Origin: Formosa sp. L2A11
Lineage (GTDB): Bacteria; Bacteroidota; Bacteroidia; Flavobacteriales; Flavobacteriaceae
Length of the DNA: 64,000 nt
NCBI RefSeq assembly: GCF_009796865.1
Contig: NZ_CP047028.1
Location: forward strand, 3,224,001-3,288,000
Reading direction: 5' to 3'
The translations under genes and the position numbers were made by a program. The notes under the pieces were generated by a model. It did not search any database. It saw only the letters and a list, made by a program, of their open reading frames with translations, and had not been told where the DNA came from. Each line of letters begins with the position of its first letter. Positions within the stretch are counted from its first letter, which is position 1. This document shows positions 8,411-16,220 of this stretch, in pieces.

Positions 8411-9481
8411 ATGACAAAAATACTTTTAATAGAAGACAATCAAGATGTAAGAGAAAATACAGCAGAAATCTTGGAATTAGCAAACTACGAGGTTAATACT
8501 GCAGAAGATGGTAAGAAAGGTCTTGAAGTTGCAATGCGCATTCAACCAGACATTATTATCTGTGACATTATGATGCCAGAAATGAATGGATACGATGTAT
8601 TACTACATTTAAGTAAAGATAAAACAATGGCCAGTACACCTTTTATTTTCCTAACCGCTAAAACAGAAAGAATAGATGTAAGAAAAGGAATGAACTTAGG
8701 CGCCGATGATTATCTCACAAAACCTTTTGAAGAAAGTGAATTATTAGATGCCGTTGCCTCAAGGCTTAACAAACATAGCTTCCTTAAAAAAGAATTCTCT
8801 AAGGATATTGAAGGTGTTAATCAATTTTTTAATGATGTCTCGGTACACGAAGGTATGGAAAGCCTTTCTGAAGGTCGTGAGCTCGAAACATTAAATAAAA
8901 AAGACTTTATTTTTATGGAGGGTGATGTAGCAAATACACTATATTTTATCCAGAAAGGCACTATAAAAACATATAAAACTACAGAATCTGGTAAATGTTT
9001 AGTAACAGGTATATTTGGACCCGGACAATTTATTGGGCAATTATCTCTACTAACAAATAAAGGTACTTATAGAGATACTGCAACAGTTCTGGAACAAGCA
9101 GAAGTTTTTAAGATTCCTAAAGCTGATTTTACAACTTTACTATTTGGTGATAAGTTGATTTCAAATAAATTTATAACCATGATTTCTAACGATTTAATTG
9201 ATCTTCAAGAACAACTAATAAGTATGGCCTTTGCCACAGTGAGACAACGTTTAGCAAAAGCACTAATGGATTTATCTAAGATTGAAACACTTAATAACAC
9301 TAAAAATAAAGGCATCAATATATCAAGAGAAGATTTAGCAAGTCTAATGGGGACAGCTACTGAGACTGCTATTAGAATGTTAACTGATTTTAAAGATGAA
9401 GCATTAATAAGTTTTGGTTCTCATAGAGAAATCATTATTGAAGACAAAAAAACCTTAAAAGATATTGTCCTTTTTGGATAA
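8411..9481 (+). CDS. Response regulator fused to Crp/Fnr regulator (REC-cNMP-HTH_Crp)
   Basis: A 356-residue protein joining two signalling families. Residues 1-120 form a receiver domain with acidic pocket EDN, phospho-acceptor Asp52 in IIICDIMMPEMNGYD and a conserved Lys in YLTKPFE. Residues about 150-265 form a cyclic-nucleotide-binding-like jelly roll (FIFMEGDVANTLYFIQKGTI), and the C-terminus is a Crp winged helix with SREDLASLMGTATETAIRML. Phosphorylation by the adjacent kinase thus probably controls a Crp-type DNA-binding domain. Its recognition helix is very close to that of the Fnr-like protein at 62766-63443, so both may read TGA-N6-TCA sites. Confidence 0.92.
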   Translation: MTKILLIEDNQDVRENTAEILELANYEVNTAEDGKKGLEVAMRIQPDIIICDIMMPEMNGYDVLLHLSKDKTMASTPFIFLTAKTERIDVRKGMNLGADDYLTKPFEESELLDAVASRLNKHSFLKKEFSKDIEGVNQFFNDVSVHEGMESLSEGRELETLNKKDFIFMEGDVANTLYFIQKGTIKTYKTTESGKCLVTGIFGPGQFIGQLSLLTNKGTYRDTATVLEQAEVFKIPKADFTTLLFGDKLISNKFITMISNDLIDLQEQLISMAFATVRQRLAKALMDLSKIETLNNTKNKGINISREDLASLMGTATETAIRMLTDFKDEALISFGSHREIIIEDKKTLKDIVLFG

Positions 9482-9494
9482 AATATAGACAGGC

Positions 9495-9506
9495 TGACCC
9501 TCGTCA
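9495..9506. promoter_or_regulatory. Crp/Fnr-type site TGACCCTCGTCA
   Basis: A TGA-N6-TCA element located 14 bp after the REC-Crp stop codon and 64 bp before the next ATG. Its centre is 36.5 bp from the last base of a -7-like TAATTTAG at 9530-9537. The placement fits activation of the 163-aa gene, possibly by the product of the gene just upstream. Confidence 0.55.
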
Positions 9507-9529
9507 TTGAAGAAAAGAATTGTTACGGT

Positions 9530-9537
9530 TAATTTAG
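9530..9537 (+). promoter_or_regulatory. -7-like element TAATTTAG
   Basis: Matches TAnnTTTG at all but one fixed position (A for T before the final G). An imperfect -7 element is usual for a promoter that depends on an activator, here the site at 9495-9506. Confidence 0.4.
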
Positions 9538-9569
9538 CGAAACGTTGAAACTAAATTAATATTTGTACA

Positions 9570-10061
9570 ATGTCTGCTAAAAAACATAACACACCACAAA
9601 AATTATTTGTTATAAGAACATATAAAAGCTTATCCCAAATAGAGACGGTATTGCGCCATATTGCACAGAAAAGTAATATGCCACTTCAGTTATCTATCCT
9701 AGGTCAGCTTACTACCAATAAAGCAATTACTAAAAAAGAACTTAAAAAAATAATAGACGATAAAAAACAGCAATTAAGCGCTTTATTAGGCAAGCAATTT
9801 CAATTTGGTTATTTCTATAACCCTGAAATTGGCACCTTATTTATTGCTGGTCATTTAACCCCAACATTCATTAATAAGATTGATGAAAGAGAGCTCGCGT
9901 CTTTACCCACAGGTCTTATAGGAATATTTAGGGGGATGGGTATTAATACCGAAGAGATTAACACCTATTTAACGGAGTTGAAAAATGAAAATTATTGCTT
10001 AATAATTCGAGGGGAAAGTAGTGTTTTAGACACTCTAGAACCTATGTTAAATGTATACTAG
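9570..10061 (+). CDS. Unknown 163-aa protein of the Crp-type stress regulon
   Basis: No family can be named with confidence. The protein is soluble and basic, starting MSAKKHNTPQKLFVIRTYKS, with a lysine-rich middle (KAITKKELKKIIDDKKQQL) and a C-terminal half containing LPTGLIGIFRGMGI, then EEINTYLTEL and YCLIIRGES. That last pattern (small Gly-rich turn, 'G-I-x-x-E-x-x-x-Y', then a hydrophobic strand ending in G) recalls the ending of DUF1269/GsiB-type general stress proteins, but the usual Gly-zipper membrane stretch is not evident. A Crp/Fnr-type promoter at 9495-9537 stands directly upstream, so it is probably induced with dps and uspA. The frame is intact in a region where most genes are broken, suggesting selection. 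Confidence 0.75.
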   Translation: MSAKKHNTPQKLFVIRTYKSLSQIETVLRHIAQKSNMPLQLSILGQLTTNKAITKKELKKIIDDKKQQLSALLGKQFQFGYFYNPEIGTLFIAGHLTPTFINKIDERELASLPTGLIGIFRGMGINTEEINTYLTELKNENYCLIIRGESSVLDTLEPMLNVY

Positions 10062-10175
10062 TTAAAGTAAGGAAGCCTTTAATTATTTTAAATTCTTCTA
10101 GTATCTCTATAAATATCTATTAACATTCATTTTTCATAGAAGCATAGTATTTAAAATATATAACCCGTTGTGCAT

Positions 10176-10680
10176 TTAAGCAATATTTACTTTTAAGTTA
10201 TTTATATTTCTATTGAATTCCAATTTATTTAAATACTGTATTATGGTCTTCGCAGTTATTTTGGTTAAGATTCTTGTTTTAAAAACTTGAAGAGATTTGG
10301 CATAATTTGTACAAATCATAAATTGGCCACAACGTTATGAGTATAGAGTTTCAATACGTTTTCTTGATTTTCTGAAGATGTAAGATTGCCTCTTGTAATT
10401 ATGCTGATTTTCACGCACAGGAACTTTTATTTTTATGTTGCTATATGCGAATAAATCAAGTTTATATATGGTAGACAAATACCCTTTATCGGCAAGTAAA
10501 ACACTGCCTATCATTTGATTTTGTATGTCATTAAAATAATGATAAAGCTTGTGTCAAATCAAAGGGTAAATCTCTAAACGATTGACATTGCTATCAATAC
10601 TCATATATTTAGAAGTTAACCCATACAAAACAGAACTTTCCCCAACAGTCTTGGTTTACGAATTTGATGTCTAAATGAAT
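10176..10680 (-). pseudogene. IS982-family transposase remnant
   Basis: The reverse strand reads LTSKYMSIDSNVNRLEIYPL, then a frame change, HYFNDIQNQMIGSVLLADKG and YLSTIYKLDLFAYSNIKIKV, later RKSRKRIETLYS, an in-frame TAA, and QFMICTNYAKSLQVFKTRIL with a closing TIIQYLNKLEF. LLADKGY...K-R-IET-x-FS...QF-x-x-x-x-N-Y-AKS-x-x-x-F-x-T-RIL-x-KI-x-A is the DDE domain of IS982 transposases. The ORF ends at 10176-10178, followed outward by GCACAACGGGTTA, probably the old element end. Stops and frameshifts make it inactive. Confidence 0.8.
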
Positions 10681-11023
10681 TTTTAGTACCTAGAATACTT
10701 AAATACATAACTTTTATTAAGTGATGGAGTAATCACTTTTATGCATTGAAAATATAGAATGATTAAATAACATTATCCATTTCAGAAAACGAAAGACATT
10801 TAAAATAATTTTGATACCGTTCATATTATTTGCATTAGCACAAAAAAAGACCCTAAGAGTTCAGTACTATTGGAGCCTAACTAAATACAGTTAGCTTAAC
10901 AATGTTTTAACTCATGCATGTGTTCGTTAGTTGTGGTAATTGCGACTAAACAAGAGTACAGAGTAAAAACATCATTTAAAGCAAAGTGCTTTCTAAAACT
11001 TAAAACAATTTATACTTAATATT
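10681..11023. other. Gene-free leader region before gap
   Basis: About 340 A+T-rich bases with no coding resemblance. It contains one compact palindrome, AAGTGAT-GGAGTA-ATCACTT near 10719-10738, and weak dyads before gap. No perfect TAnnTTTG element or TGA-N6-TCA site was found, so the gap promoter remains unplaced. Confidence 0.4.
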
Positions 11024-12013
11024 ATGAAGAAAATAGCAATAAACGGAATGGGCCGAATTGGTCGTACCGCATTAAAAGTAATACTAGATACACCGGATTT
11101 AGAAGTAGTAGCTGTGAACGATATTGCAAGTATCGAAAACATTGCCTATTTATTAGAGTTTGACAGTGTGCACGGAAAATTTGAAAAGTCAGTTGAATTT
11201 AAAGTTGGTAAACTGATTGTAGATGGTAAAACCATCAAATTTTTTAACGAAAGAAACCCAGAAGACCTTCCTTGGAAAGCGTTGGATATAGACGTTGTCA
11301 TTGAAAGTACTGGAATTTTTACCAAATATGATGATGCGGACAGACATATAAAAGCGGGAGCTAAAACCGTAGTTCTTTCGGGACCAGCCAAGAGTCCAGA
11401 AATCCCTACCGTTGTACACGGGGTAAATACCGAAGACGGTAAAACAAGTATTTTTTCTTGTGCAAGTTGTACCACGAACAACATCAGCCCGATTATAGAA
11501 ATTATCGGCCGTCGTGTTGGAATCAAAAAGGCTATTATGACCACCATACATGCAGACACAAGTTCTAATGCCATGGTAGATTCGCCCAACAAAGGAAACT
11601 TTAGAATGGGACGTTCAGGTATAAACAACCTTATCCCTACTACAACTGGAGCTGCAGTAGCTACAACTAAGGCGTTACCTCAATATGCAGGCAAATTTGA
11701 TGGTATGGCAATACGTGTTCCTGTTGCGGTTGGATCCATTTCGGACATCACTATTGTTACTGAAAAAACGGTAACCTCAGAAGAAATAAATAAAATATTA
11801 GAGGAAGAAGCACAAACGGATCGTTATAAAAAGGTACTGCAAACCACTTATAAACCATTAGTTTCTAGTGACATTATAAAAAGCCCTTATGGCTCTATTG
11901 CTGATCTTTCATTAACCAAAGTTGTTGACGGAGATCTTTTAAAAGTATTGGCGTGGTATGATAACGAATGGGGATTCACGAACCAAATGATCCGTCAGAT
12001 TCAAAGTTTATAA
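11024..12013 (+). CDS. gap: Type I glyceraldehyde-3-phosphate dehydrogenase, divergent form
   Basis: A 329-residue enzyme that oxidises glyceraldehyde 3-phosphate to 1,3-bisphosphoglycerate. The dinucleotide fold INGMGRIGR opens the protein; catalytic Cys149 lies in SCASCTTNNISP and His176 in TTIHADT. Several usually constant positions differ from the housekeeping form: SCASC instead of SNASC, HADTSSNAMVDSPN instead of the HAYT-x-DQ-x-LLD-x-PH loop, and NDIAS after the second strand. Changes at those two sites govern NAD/NADP preference, so NADP use is possible (inference). It is flanked by stress genes rather than glycolytic ones and has its own terminator. Confidence 0.93.
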   Translation: MKKIAINGMGRIGRTALKVILDTPDLEVVAVNDIASIENIAYLLEFDSVHGKFEKSVEFKVGKLIVDGKTIKFFNERNPEDLPWKALDIDVVIESTGIFTKYDDADRHIKAGAKTVVLSGPAKSPEIPTVVHGVNTEDGKTSIFSCASCTTNNISPIIEIIGRRVGIKKAIMTTIHADTSSNAMVDSPNKGNFRMGRSGINNLIPTTTGAAVATTKALPQYAGKFDGMAIRVPVAVGSISDITIVTEKTVTSEEINKILEEEAQTDRYKKVLQTTYKPLVSSDIIKSPYGSIADLSLTKVVDGDLLKVLAWYDNEWGFTNQMIRQIQSL

Positions 12014-12056
12014 CACATTTAAAACGGATGGATTACTCATAATTCATAAAAAAAAA

Positions 12057-12091
12057 ACAGGTCAAGCTTTTATAGTTTGACCTGTTTTTTA
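12057..12091 (+). terminator. Terminator after gap
   Basis: A perfect 9-bp stem, ACAGGTCAA with TTGACCTGT around a 10-11 base loop, preceded by a run of A and followed by a run of T. It can end transcripts from both sides: gap from the left and the AhpD-like gene from the right. Confidence 0.85.
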
Positions 12092-12147
12092 CTTTATTCT
12101 CCTTTTTTCTTATTGGTATACATTTTTAAGTGCGCACGTGCTATTAT

Positions 12148-12711
12148 TTAGTCTTCTATTTCTTTCCCCATTGCAAACGGCTGCATATCTTCAGAAATAA
12201 TATTTTCTGTAACGTGATTGATGTAATTGCTCATTACTTTAAGAGAAACACCAACAATAACATCCATTACCTGCTCAGGTGAAAAACCAGCATTGTAAAA
12301 AGATTCTAAATCTGATGCTTCAAGATGACCTCTATTTACAGTGATTTTTTCAGTAAGTGTTACCAGTGCATTCAATTTTTTATCTGTAACAGGCAATTGT
12401 TTACGAATCTCATTGATGGTTTTAGACGGTATTCCATTTTGCTTTGCTCCTCTTGTATGCGCTGCTATGCAGTACTGACATTGGTTGACCACACTTGAAG
12501 ACAACAAAATTAAATTTTGCTCGCCCGTAGTGAATGCTGTTTTGGTGAAAAAGGTTTTGCTTAGATTACTATACCCTTCCAACGCAGCAGAAGAACCCGC
12601 CATGTATTTAAATAAATTGGAAATAACTCCATTTTGTTCCTTCACCTTGGTGAGTATTTCTTTAGAAGCCTCAGGTGCCGTTTCAATAGTATGTTTTGTG
12701 AATTGTTTCAT
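12148..12711 (-). CDS. Carboxymuconolactone decarboxylase/AhpD-like protein
   Basis: A 187-residue helical protein with the AhpD/CMD core. The redox motif NQCQYCIAAHTRGAKQNGI contains the CxxC-x-x-x-H arrangement that gives alkylhydroperoxidase-like thiol chemistry; a second helix pair carries GFSPEQVMDVIVGVSLKVMS. The start MKQFTKHTIETAPEASKEIL is normal for the peroxidase-related branch. The reading frame is intact, whereas a damaged near-identical copy lies at 16221-16606. Just upstream in the same direction is a remnant of pyruvate oxidase, repeated in front of the second copy. The reducing partner is unknown. Confidence 0.9.
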   Translation of the reverse strand: MKQFTKHTIETAPEASKEILTKVKEQNGVISNLFKYMAGSSAALEGYSNLSKTFFTKTAFTTGEQNLILLSSSVVNQCQYCIAAHTRGAKQNGIPSKTINEIRKQLPVTDKKLNALVTLTEKITVNRGHLEASDLESFYNAGFSPEQVMDVIVGVSLKVMSNYINHVTENIISEDMQPFAMGKEIED

Positions 12712-12759
12712 GTTTTATTTTTTATTATGATTATTTATGAAAAATCAAATCTTACAAGA

Positions 12760-12945
12760 CCTCTTTCATGTGTTTATAATTGGTTTTTATCATCGTGTGC
12801 AAAAGATTCTTCCATGGATTGTTTTACATCAGTAAGTTATCTAGCCGGAACTCCTCTGAATCCAATGGCTTCTGCTATCATTGCAAAATTGGGGTTCACC
12901 ATATGTATTACCTCGAAATACGCTTTTTTAAGAAGGAACTGAATT
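12760..12945 (-). pseudogene. Pyruvate oxidase/dehydrogenase (PoxB-like) C-terminal remnant
   Basis: The reverse strand reads KKAYFEVIHMVNPNFAMIAE, then AIGFRGVPAR, a stop, and LTDVKQSMEESFAHDDKNQL. This follows the C-terminal ThDP domain of PoxB (L-x-NPNFA-x-MA-x-A-x-G-x-RG...V-x-x-x-x-EL-x-x-A-x-x-EA-x-A-HDGPVL). Nearly all of the enzyme, including the thiamine and FAD regions, is gone. A second scrap (SMEDAFAHDDKIQL) precedes the damaged AhpD copy near 16640-16690, so the two genes were duplicated together. Confidence 0.65.
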
Positions 12946-13150
12946 TTGTCCCAAACATAAATTTAGTAATGACTTGGGAGGACTGAGAAGCGGTATATTC
13001 ATTGCCTTGGCCTTGGGCTTAACAGAATCCATGGATAAGTATCTATTTCTATTTATTACTTATGTTGTAGTGGTGTTTTCAATCTTAGTGCAAGGACTTA
13101 TTGTAGATAATTTAGTTAAAAAACTATTCAAAACCAAAACTAATTATTGA
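12942..13150 (+). pseudogene. CPA1 (NhaP-type) Na+/H+ antiporter C-terminal remnant
   Basis: The forward strand reads NFVPNINLVMTW, then after a one-base loss GLRSGIFIALALGLTESMDK and YLFLFITYVVVVFSILVQGL ending KTKTNY. T-W-GGLRG-x-I-x-IALAL-x-LP...I-x-x-x-TY-x-VVVFSI-x-VQG is the last transmembrane part of CPA1 sodium/proton antiporters. The frameshift falls in the GG of the motif, and the preceding ten or so membrane helices are absent. It overlaps end to end with the pyruvate oxidase remnant, marking a deletion junction. Confidence 0.75.
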
Positions 13151-13207
13151 ATTGGACCTTTTCAAGTTCTTGTACGACTTATCATAAATTATATAAACTC
13201 TAGTAAA

Positions 13208-13219
13208 TGACCTAGGTCA
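13208..13219. promoter_or_regulatory. Crp/Fnr-type site TGACCTAGGTCA
   Basis: A perfect 12-bp palindrome, extended to AAATGACCTAGGTCATTT. It lies 47 bp before the uspA start, and its centre is 36.5 bp from the end of CACCTTTA (13243-13250), the aligned -7-like element. It is the most symmetrical of the five sites and can serve as the reference for the motif. Confidence 0.65.
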
Positions 13220-13266
13220 TTTCATTTAGCCTCATCTATACCCACCTTTATAAAAAATTATAAAAA

Positions 13267-13943
13267 ATGAAAAACATAATTATACTAGTAGATTTTTCAA
13301 AACATTCTGAGTTTGCCTTAAAGGCTGGTGCCATTTTAGCAAAGAAACATCATGCCGTACTTCATGTGCTGCATATGTTAGAATTATCTGATAGTATTTT
13401 TACACATTCAGTATCGGATAATAAAAAGGAAATGCAGTTTACGCTCGCTTTAGTCAAGAAAAAATTTGAATCTTTTTTAGAAAAAAATTATCTAAAAGAG
13501 GTTAAAGTTGTTCCTATAATAAAACACCAGTATTAATTATAAAGTCTGAACCTAAGAATTTTGACTTAAAAAATGTGGTAATGGCTACAGATTTGAACCC
13601 AGAAAATAATTCGGTATTTTCTCAGAAATCAGCACTATTTTCTACTTTAGGAAGTACTGTCCATCTGGTTTATGTCAATCTACCTTATAAACATTTTATT
13701 AGCTCCAGAGAATTTAATGAAAAGGTAAAAGTATTTGCAAAATCAGGCGGATCGGATAACATAGAATTCATCGCTGGATATACGGTAGAAGATGGATTAA
13801 CTCAATATGCAGAAAAAATAAATGCAGATCTCATTGTTGTAAATACGAATGCTAGAAAAGGCTTGAGTCATTTTCTAGGAGAAAGTATTTCTGAAGATCT
13901 TGCCAACCACGCAAAACTACCGGTGATGACCTTTAAGTTATAG
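13267..13943 (+). pseudogene. Tandem UspA universal stress protein, internal deletion with frameshift
   Basis: The first frame (13267-13536) begins MKNIIILVDFSKHSEFALKA, a normal UspA start, and runs to KVVPIIK. The sequence then jumps to TPVLIIKSEPKNFDLKNVVM in another frame (up to 13943), which is the end of the first Usp domain and the whole second domain (TDLNPENNSVF, VNTNARKGLSHFLGESISED). The nucleotide-binding end of domain one (G-x2-G-x9-G-S/T) has been deleted and the frames do not join. The promoter site upstream remains perfect, so the loss is probably recent. The second domain might be translated from the ATG at 13575. Confidence 0.75.
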
Positions 13944-13980
13944 ATCGTTCAATATATAATCAAGTAAAAAAACTAAAGCC

Positions 13981-14751
13981 ATGAAAAATCAGACTACGTA
14001 TTATAAGATTCGGAAAGAACTTCTCATCTCCATAAAACAAACAATTCCCGAATTAATTAAATTTAAGAAGGACGAAAACAAAATTGCATTCAATAAACTA
14101 CTCCAAGATGTGGTACCCGACATACGGAGCTACATCATCAAAAGAGTTAAAACTGCCATACAGAAAAATCATTTTCCGAAGAACAAATATGTTCCTAATG
14201 ATTTTATTGATCAGTTATATATTGAAACCTACGACAATATCGAGAATTTATCTAATGAAGATGAGTTCTATGTCTGGCTCTATAAAAAGACCAACGAACT
14301 ACTAGATGATGCCATCACTGAAGAAGAATTTGACGATTTATTCTTTACGAATATAGATAACTATTCTAAACAAGAATGGGATCAGATGGAAGAAAATTTT
14401 ACAGTTGAAAGTGATGGAGATCTCATTATGAACGAAGAACTAACCGATATTTCATACCACCAAAATCCCTACACAATAAAAGATGTATTTTTAGAAAATA
14501 CAGAAAGTGACCTTATAAAAAAAATAGATAAGGCCTTAAATCAAGAACAAGTAAATAAACACGTACAATTTATTTTGCACAATTTACCATTGCAAACTCA
14601 AAATGTATTTGAGCTTTTAACAAAACATCATCTTACTCTAGAAGAAATTGCCGAAGTAAGTAACATAAGCATTACTGAGACAAAAAAATATTTAGATGAT
14701 GGTAGAAAATTATTAAAAACTAGTTTATTAAATAGATATAATATCTACTAA
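13981..14751 (+). CDS. Sigma-70-like protein with C-terminal region 4 HTH
   Basis: A 256-residue acidic protein. The C-terminal 60 residues (LPLQTQNVFELLTKHHLTLE then EIAEVSNISITETKKYLDDG) resemble the region 4 helix-turn-helix of sigma-70/ECF factors, which contacts the -35 element. The N-terminal half, with FNKLLQDVVPDIRSYIIKRV and NDFIDQLYIETYDNI, fits a region 2-like helical fold, but the aromatic melting residues are not obvious. It follows uspA by 37 bases and may have been cotranscribed. It could be an ECF-type sigma factor or a sigma-related regulator lacking core function. No anti-sigma gene is adjacent. Confidence 0.7.
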   Translation: MKNQTTYYKIRKELLISIKQTIPELIKFKKDENKIAFNKLLQDVVPDIRSYIIKRVKTAIQKNHFPKNKYVPNDFIDQLYIETYDNIENLSNEDEFYVWLYKKTNELLDDAITEEEFDDLFFTNIDNYSKQEWDQMEENFTVESDGDLIMNEELTDISYHQNPYTIKDVFLENTESDLIKKIDKALNQEQVNKHVQFILHNLPLQTQNVFELLTKHHLTLEEIAEVSNISITETKKYLDDGRKLLKTSLLNRYNIY

Positions 14752-14973
14752 AAGATGTTTTATGAATGGACTATTAGTATTATAAAAATAATAAGAGAAA
14801 GCAAAAATGCAGCAGGAATAACACTTAGGCTTGTCAATATGTAGCAAGCCTTCACAATAAAGAGATTTATTGGTAAAACTAAACGTGAATTCACCAAAAG
14901 ACATCACAAAAGGACATGAAGAATTATTTAAAAAAATATAAAATTTACGAAAAATAAACACTGTAGCCACAAA
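14752..14973. other. Short spacer without recognised gene
   Basis: About 220 bases of A+T-rich sequence between the sigma-like gene and the dehydrogenase remnant. Open frames exist on both strands but none resembles a protein family I know, and none has a good start. Confidence 0.35.
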
Positions 14974-15560
14974 CTAAAACAAACTATTTATAAACCTATT
15001 GAGCGAGACTATTACACCAGGAAACCATGGAAAAGTATTTGTCATCAATAAAGAATTAAGAATATATCTTGGTTGCTCCTTAAATAAGTGTAAAGTCAAC
15101 ATCCCTATAGCTTTTGGGTCAGTTTTGGGATGCCTCATAATTTCAGCGGTGTTATGAATCCAAATTGTATTATCAAAATGTAATGCTAAAAATTTATCAG
15201 ACCTACCAGCTGCTTTAGCAAACAGACTAAGTAAAAACATTGAAGAATTGGTAGCAAAAACAGTCTTTTCAGAGGCAAATTTCGCCAACTGCTTGTGAAA
15301 TTTAGTCTTTATTCTTAGATTTTTAGGTATGGCCTCAATCAATAAACCCACATTTTTGACAAATTCAGGCGAATCTGAAGTATAGCTGGTATTTTGCCTT
15401 GTTTTGTCCGGTTGTTGCTGTGTTTTTAAATGTGTTTTAAACACTTCACTTAAACACTTAACTTTAATTTACCTTTATCTAAAACGTCCTCATTGATATC
15501 ATAAACAATTACATTAAACCTTAAAATATCATTAGATACTGTTTTTTTTAGACACAGCAG
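14974..15560 (-). pseudogene. 3-hydroxyacyl-CoA dehydrogenase remnant
   Basis: An upstream frame contains FNVIVYDINEDVLDKGKLKL, the end of the Rossmann dinucleotide fold. After a frame change near 15445 the 14974-15444 frame reads LLIEAIPKNLRIKTKFHKQL, KTVFATNSSMFLLSLFA, FLALHFDNTIWIHNTAEIMR and HPKTDP, then jumps to KEQPRYILNSLL. This is the order of 3-hydroxybutyryl-CoA dehydrogenases. The GxGxxG loop is unrecognisable, about 25 residues are deleted after DPKA, and the C-terminal dimerisation domain is missing. An intact HCDH/ECH protein is encoded in the core fad operon at 46091. Confidence 0.8.
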
Positions 15561-15641
15561 ATGAGTTAGGTCATTGCAAAAAAATACCCTAAACCATTTT
15601 GTAGGTTTAGAGCAATTTTCTAAAAGAAGCATATTTATTAT

Positions 15642-16118
15642 TTAATTTAAATGTGAGCGCAACATCCAAGCGGTTTTCTCGTGCTGTTCCATCAACCCTG
15701 TAATATAATCACTAATACCATCAGCCTTCCATTTGTTTGCTATAGGCTGTATTTCTTCCCGAATAAAAACAATAATACTTTCGTGATCTTCTAATAATTC
15801 GGCAAATATACCTTGGCTATCATTTTTACCTTTTGTTTTTTCAGTAAGATGAGTCAATTGGGAATAGTCTTGTAAAGTTGCGGGTACATAATGCCCTATT
15901 GCGCGTATTTTTTCTGCCACAGTATCAACAACTTTTTGTTGCTCTTCATATAAGGTTTCAAGATAAAGATGTACCGCATGAAAATCGGGACCTTCAATGT
16001 TCCAATGAAAATTCAAGGTTTTTGAATAAAGTACAAACTCATCCGCTAATATTTTTGATAATTGATCTGCGATTTCCCTTCTGTTTTCTGCAGAAATTCC
16101 TATGTTCGGTGTTCTCAT
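15642..16118 (-). CDS. dps: Dps/starvation-inducible DNA-protecting ferritin
   Basis: A 158-residue four-helix protein when started at the ATG complement of 16116-16118 (MRTPNIGISAENRREIADQL); an upstream in-frame extension to 16163 has no family support. Dps forms a 12-mer that oxidises Fe2+ with H2O2 and coats DNA. The ferroxidase residues lie in LNFHWNIEGPDFHAVH and YLETLYEEQQKVVDTVAEKI. A perfect -7 element (16148-16155) and a Crp/Fnr-type site (16179-16190) precede it, so the promoter is well defined and its expression is probably under Crp/Fnr or REC-Crp control. The gene is intact among decayed neighbours. Confidence 0.95.
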   Translation of the reverse strand: MRTPNIGISAENRREIADQLSKILADEFVLYSKTLNFHWNIEGPDFHAVHLYLETLYEEQQKVVDTVAEKIRAIGHYVPATLQDYSQLTHLTEKTKGKNDSQGIFAELLEDHESIIVFIREEIQPIANKWKADGISDYITGLMEQHEKTAWMLRSHLN

Positions 16119-16147
16119 TTTTTGAGGTGTTATAATTAATAATATAT

Positions 16148-16155
16148 CAAAGATA
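16148..16155 (-). promoter_or_regulatory. dps -7 element TATCTTTG
   Basis: The reverse strand reads TATCTTTG, a perfect TAnnTTTG. It ends 30 bp before the dps ATG and 36.5 bp from the centre of the Crp/Fnr-type site at 16179-16190. Confidence 0.7.
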
Positions 16156-16178
16156 GATTGCATTTAATGTGCTCACAC

Positions 16179-16190
16179 TGATCTATATCA
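16179..16190. promoter_or_regulatory. Crp/Fnr-type site TGATCTATATCA upstream of dps
   Basis: TGA-N6-TCA palindrome with the extended form TGAT-N4-ATCA, identical in its eight fixed bases to the core of the E. coli FNR box. It lies 61 bp upstream of the dps start at the class II activator distance. Confidence 0.65.
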
Positions 16191-16220
16191 TAATATCTAT
16201 TTTTTATAAACTTTAACAGG

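Noticed and set aside
10719-10738. AAGTGAT-GGAGTA-ATCACTT as a further Crp-type site
   Set aside because: The half-site spacing differs (TGA-N8-TCA) and no -7 element lies 36-37 bp away.
14728-14970. Minus-strand frame of 80 codons
   Set aside because: It overlaps the 3' end of the sigma-like gene and has no family resemblance or promoter.
16119-16163. Longer Dps start
   Set aside because: It would include the -7 element at 16148-16155 in the coding region.
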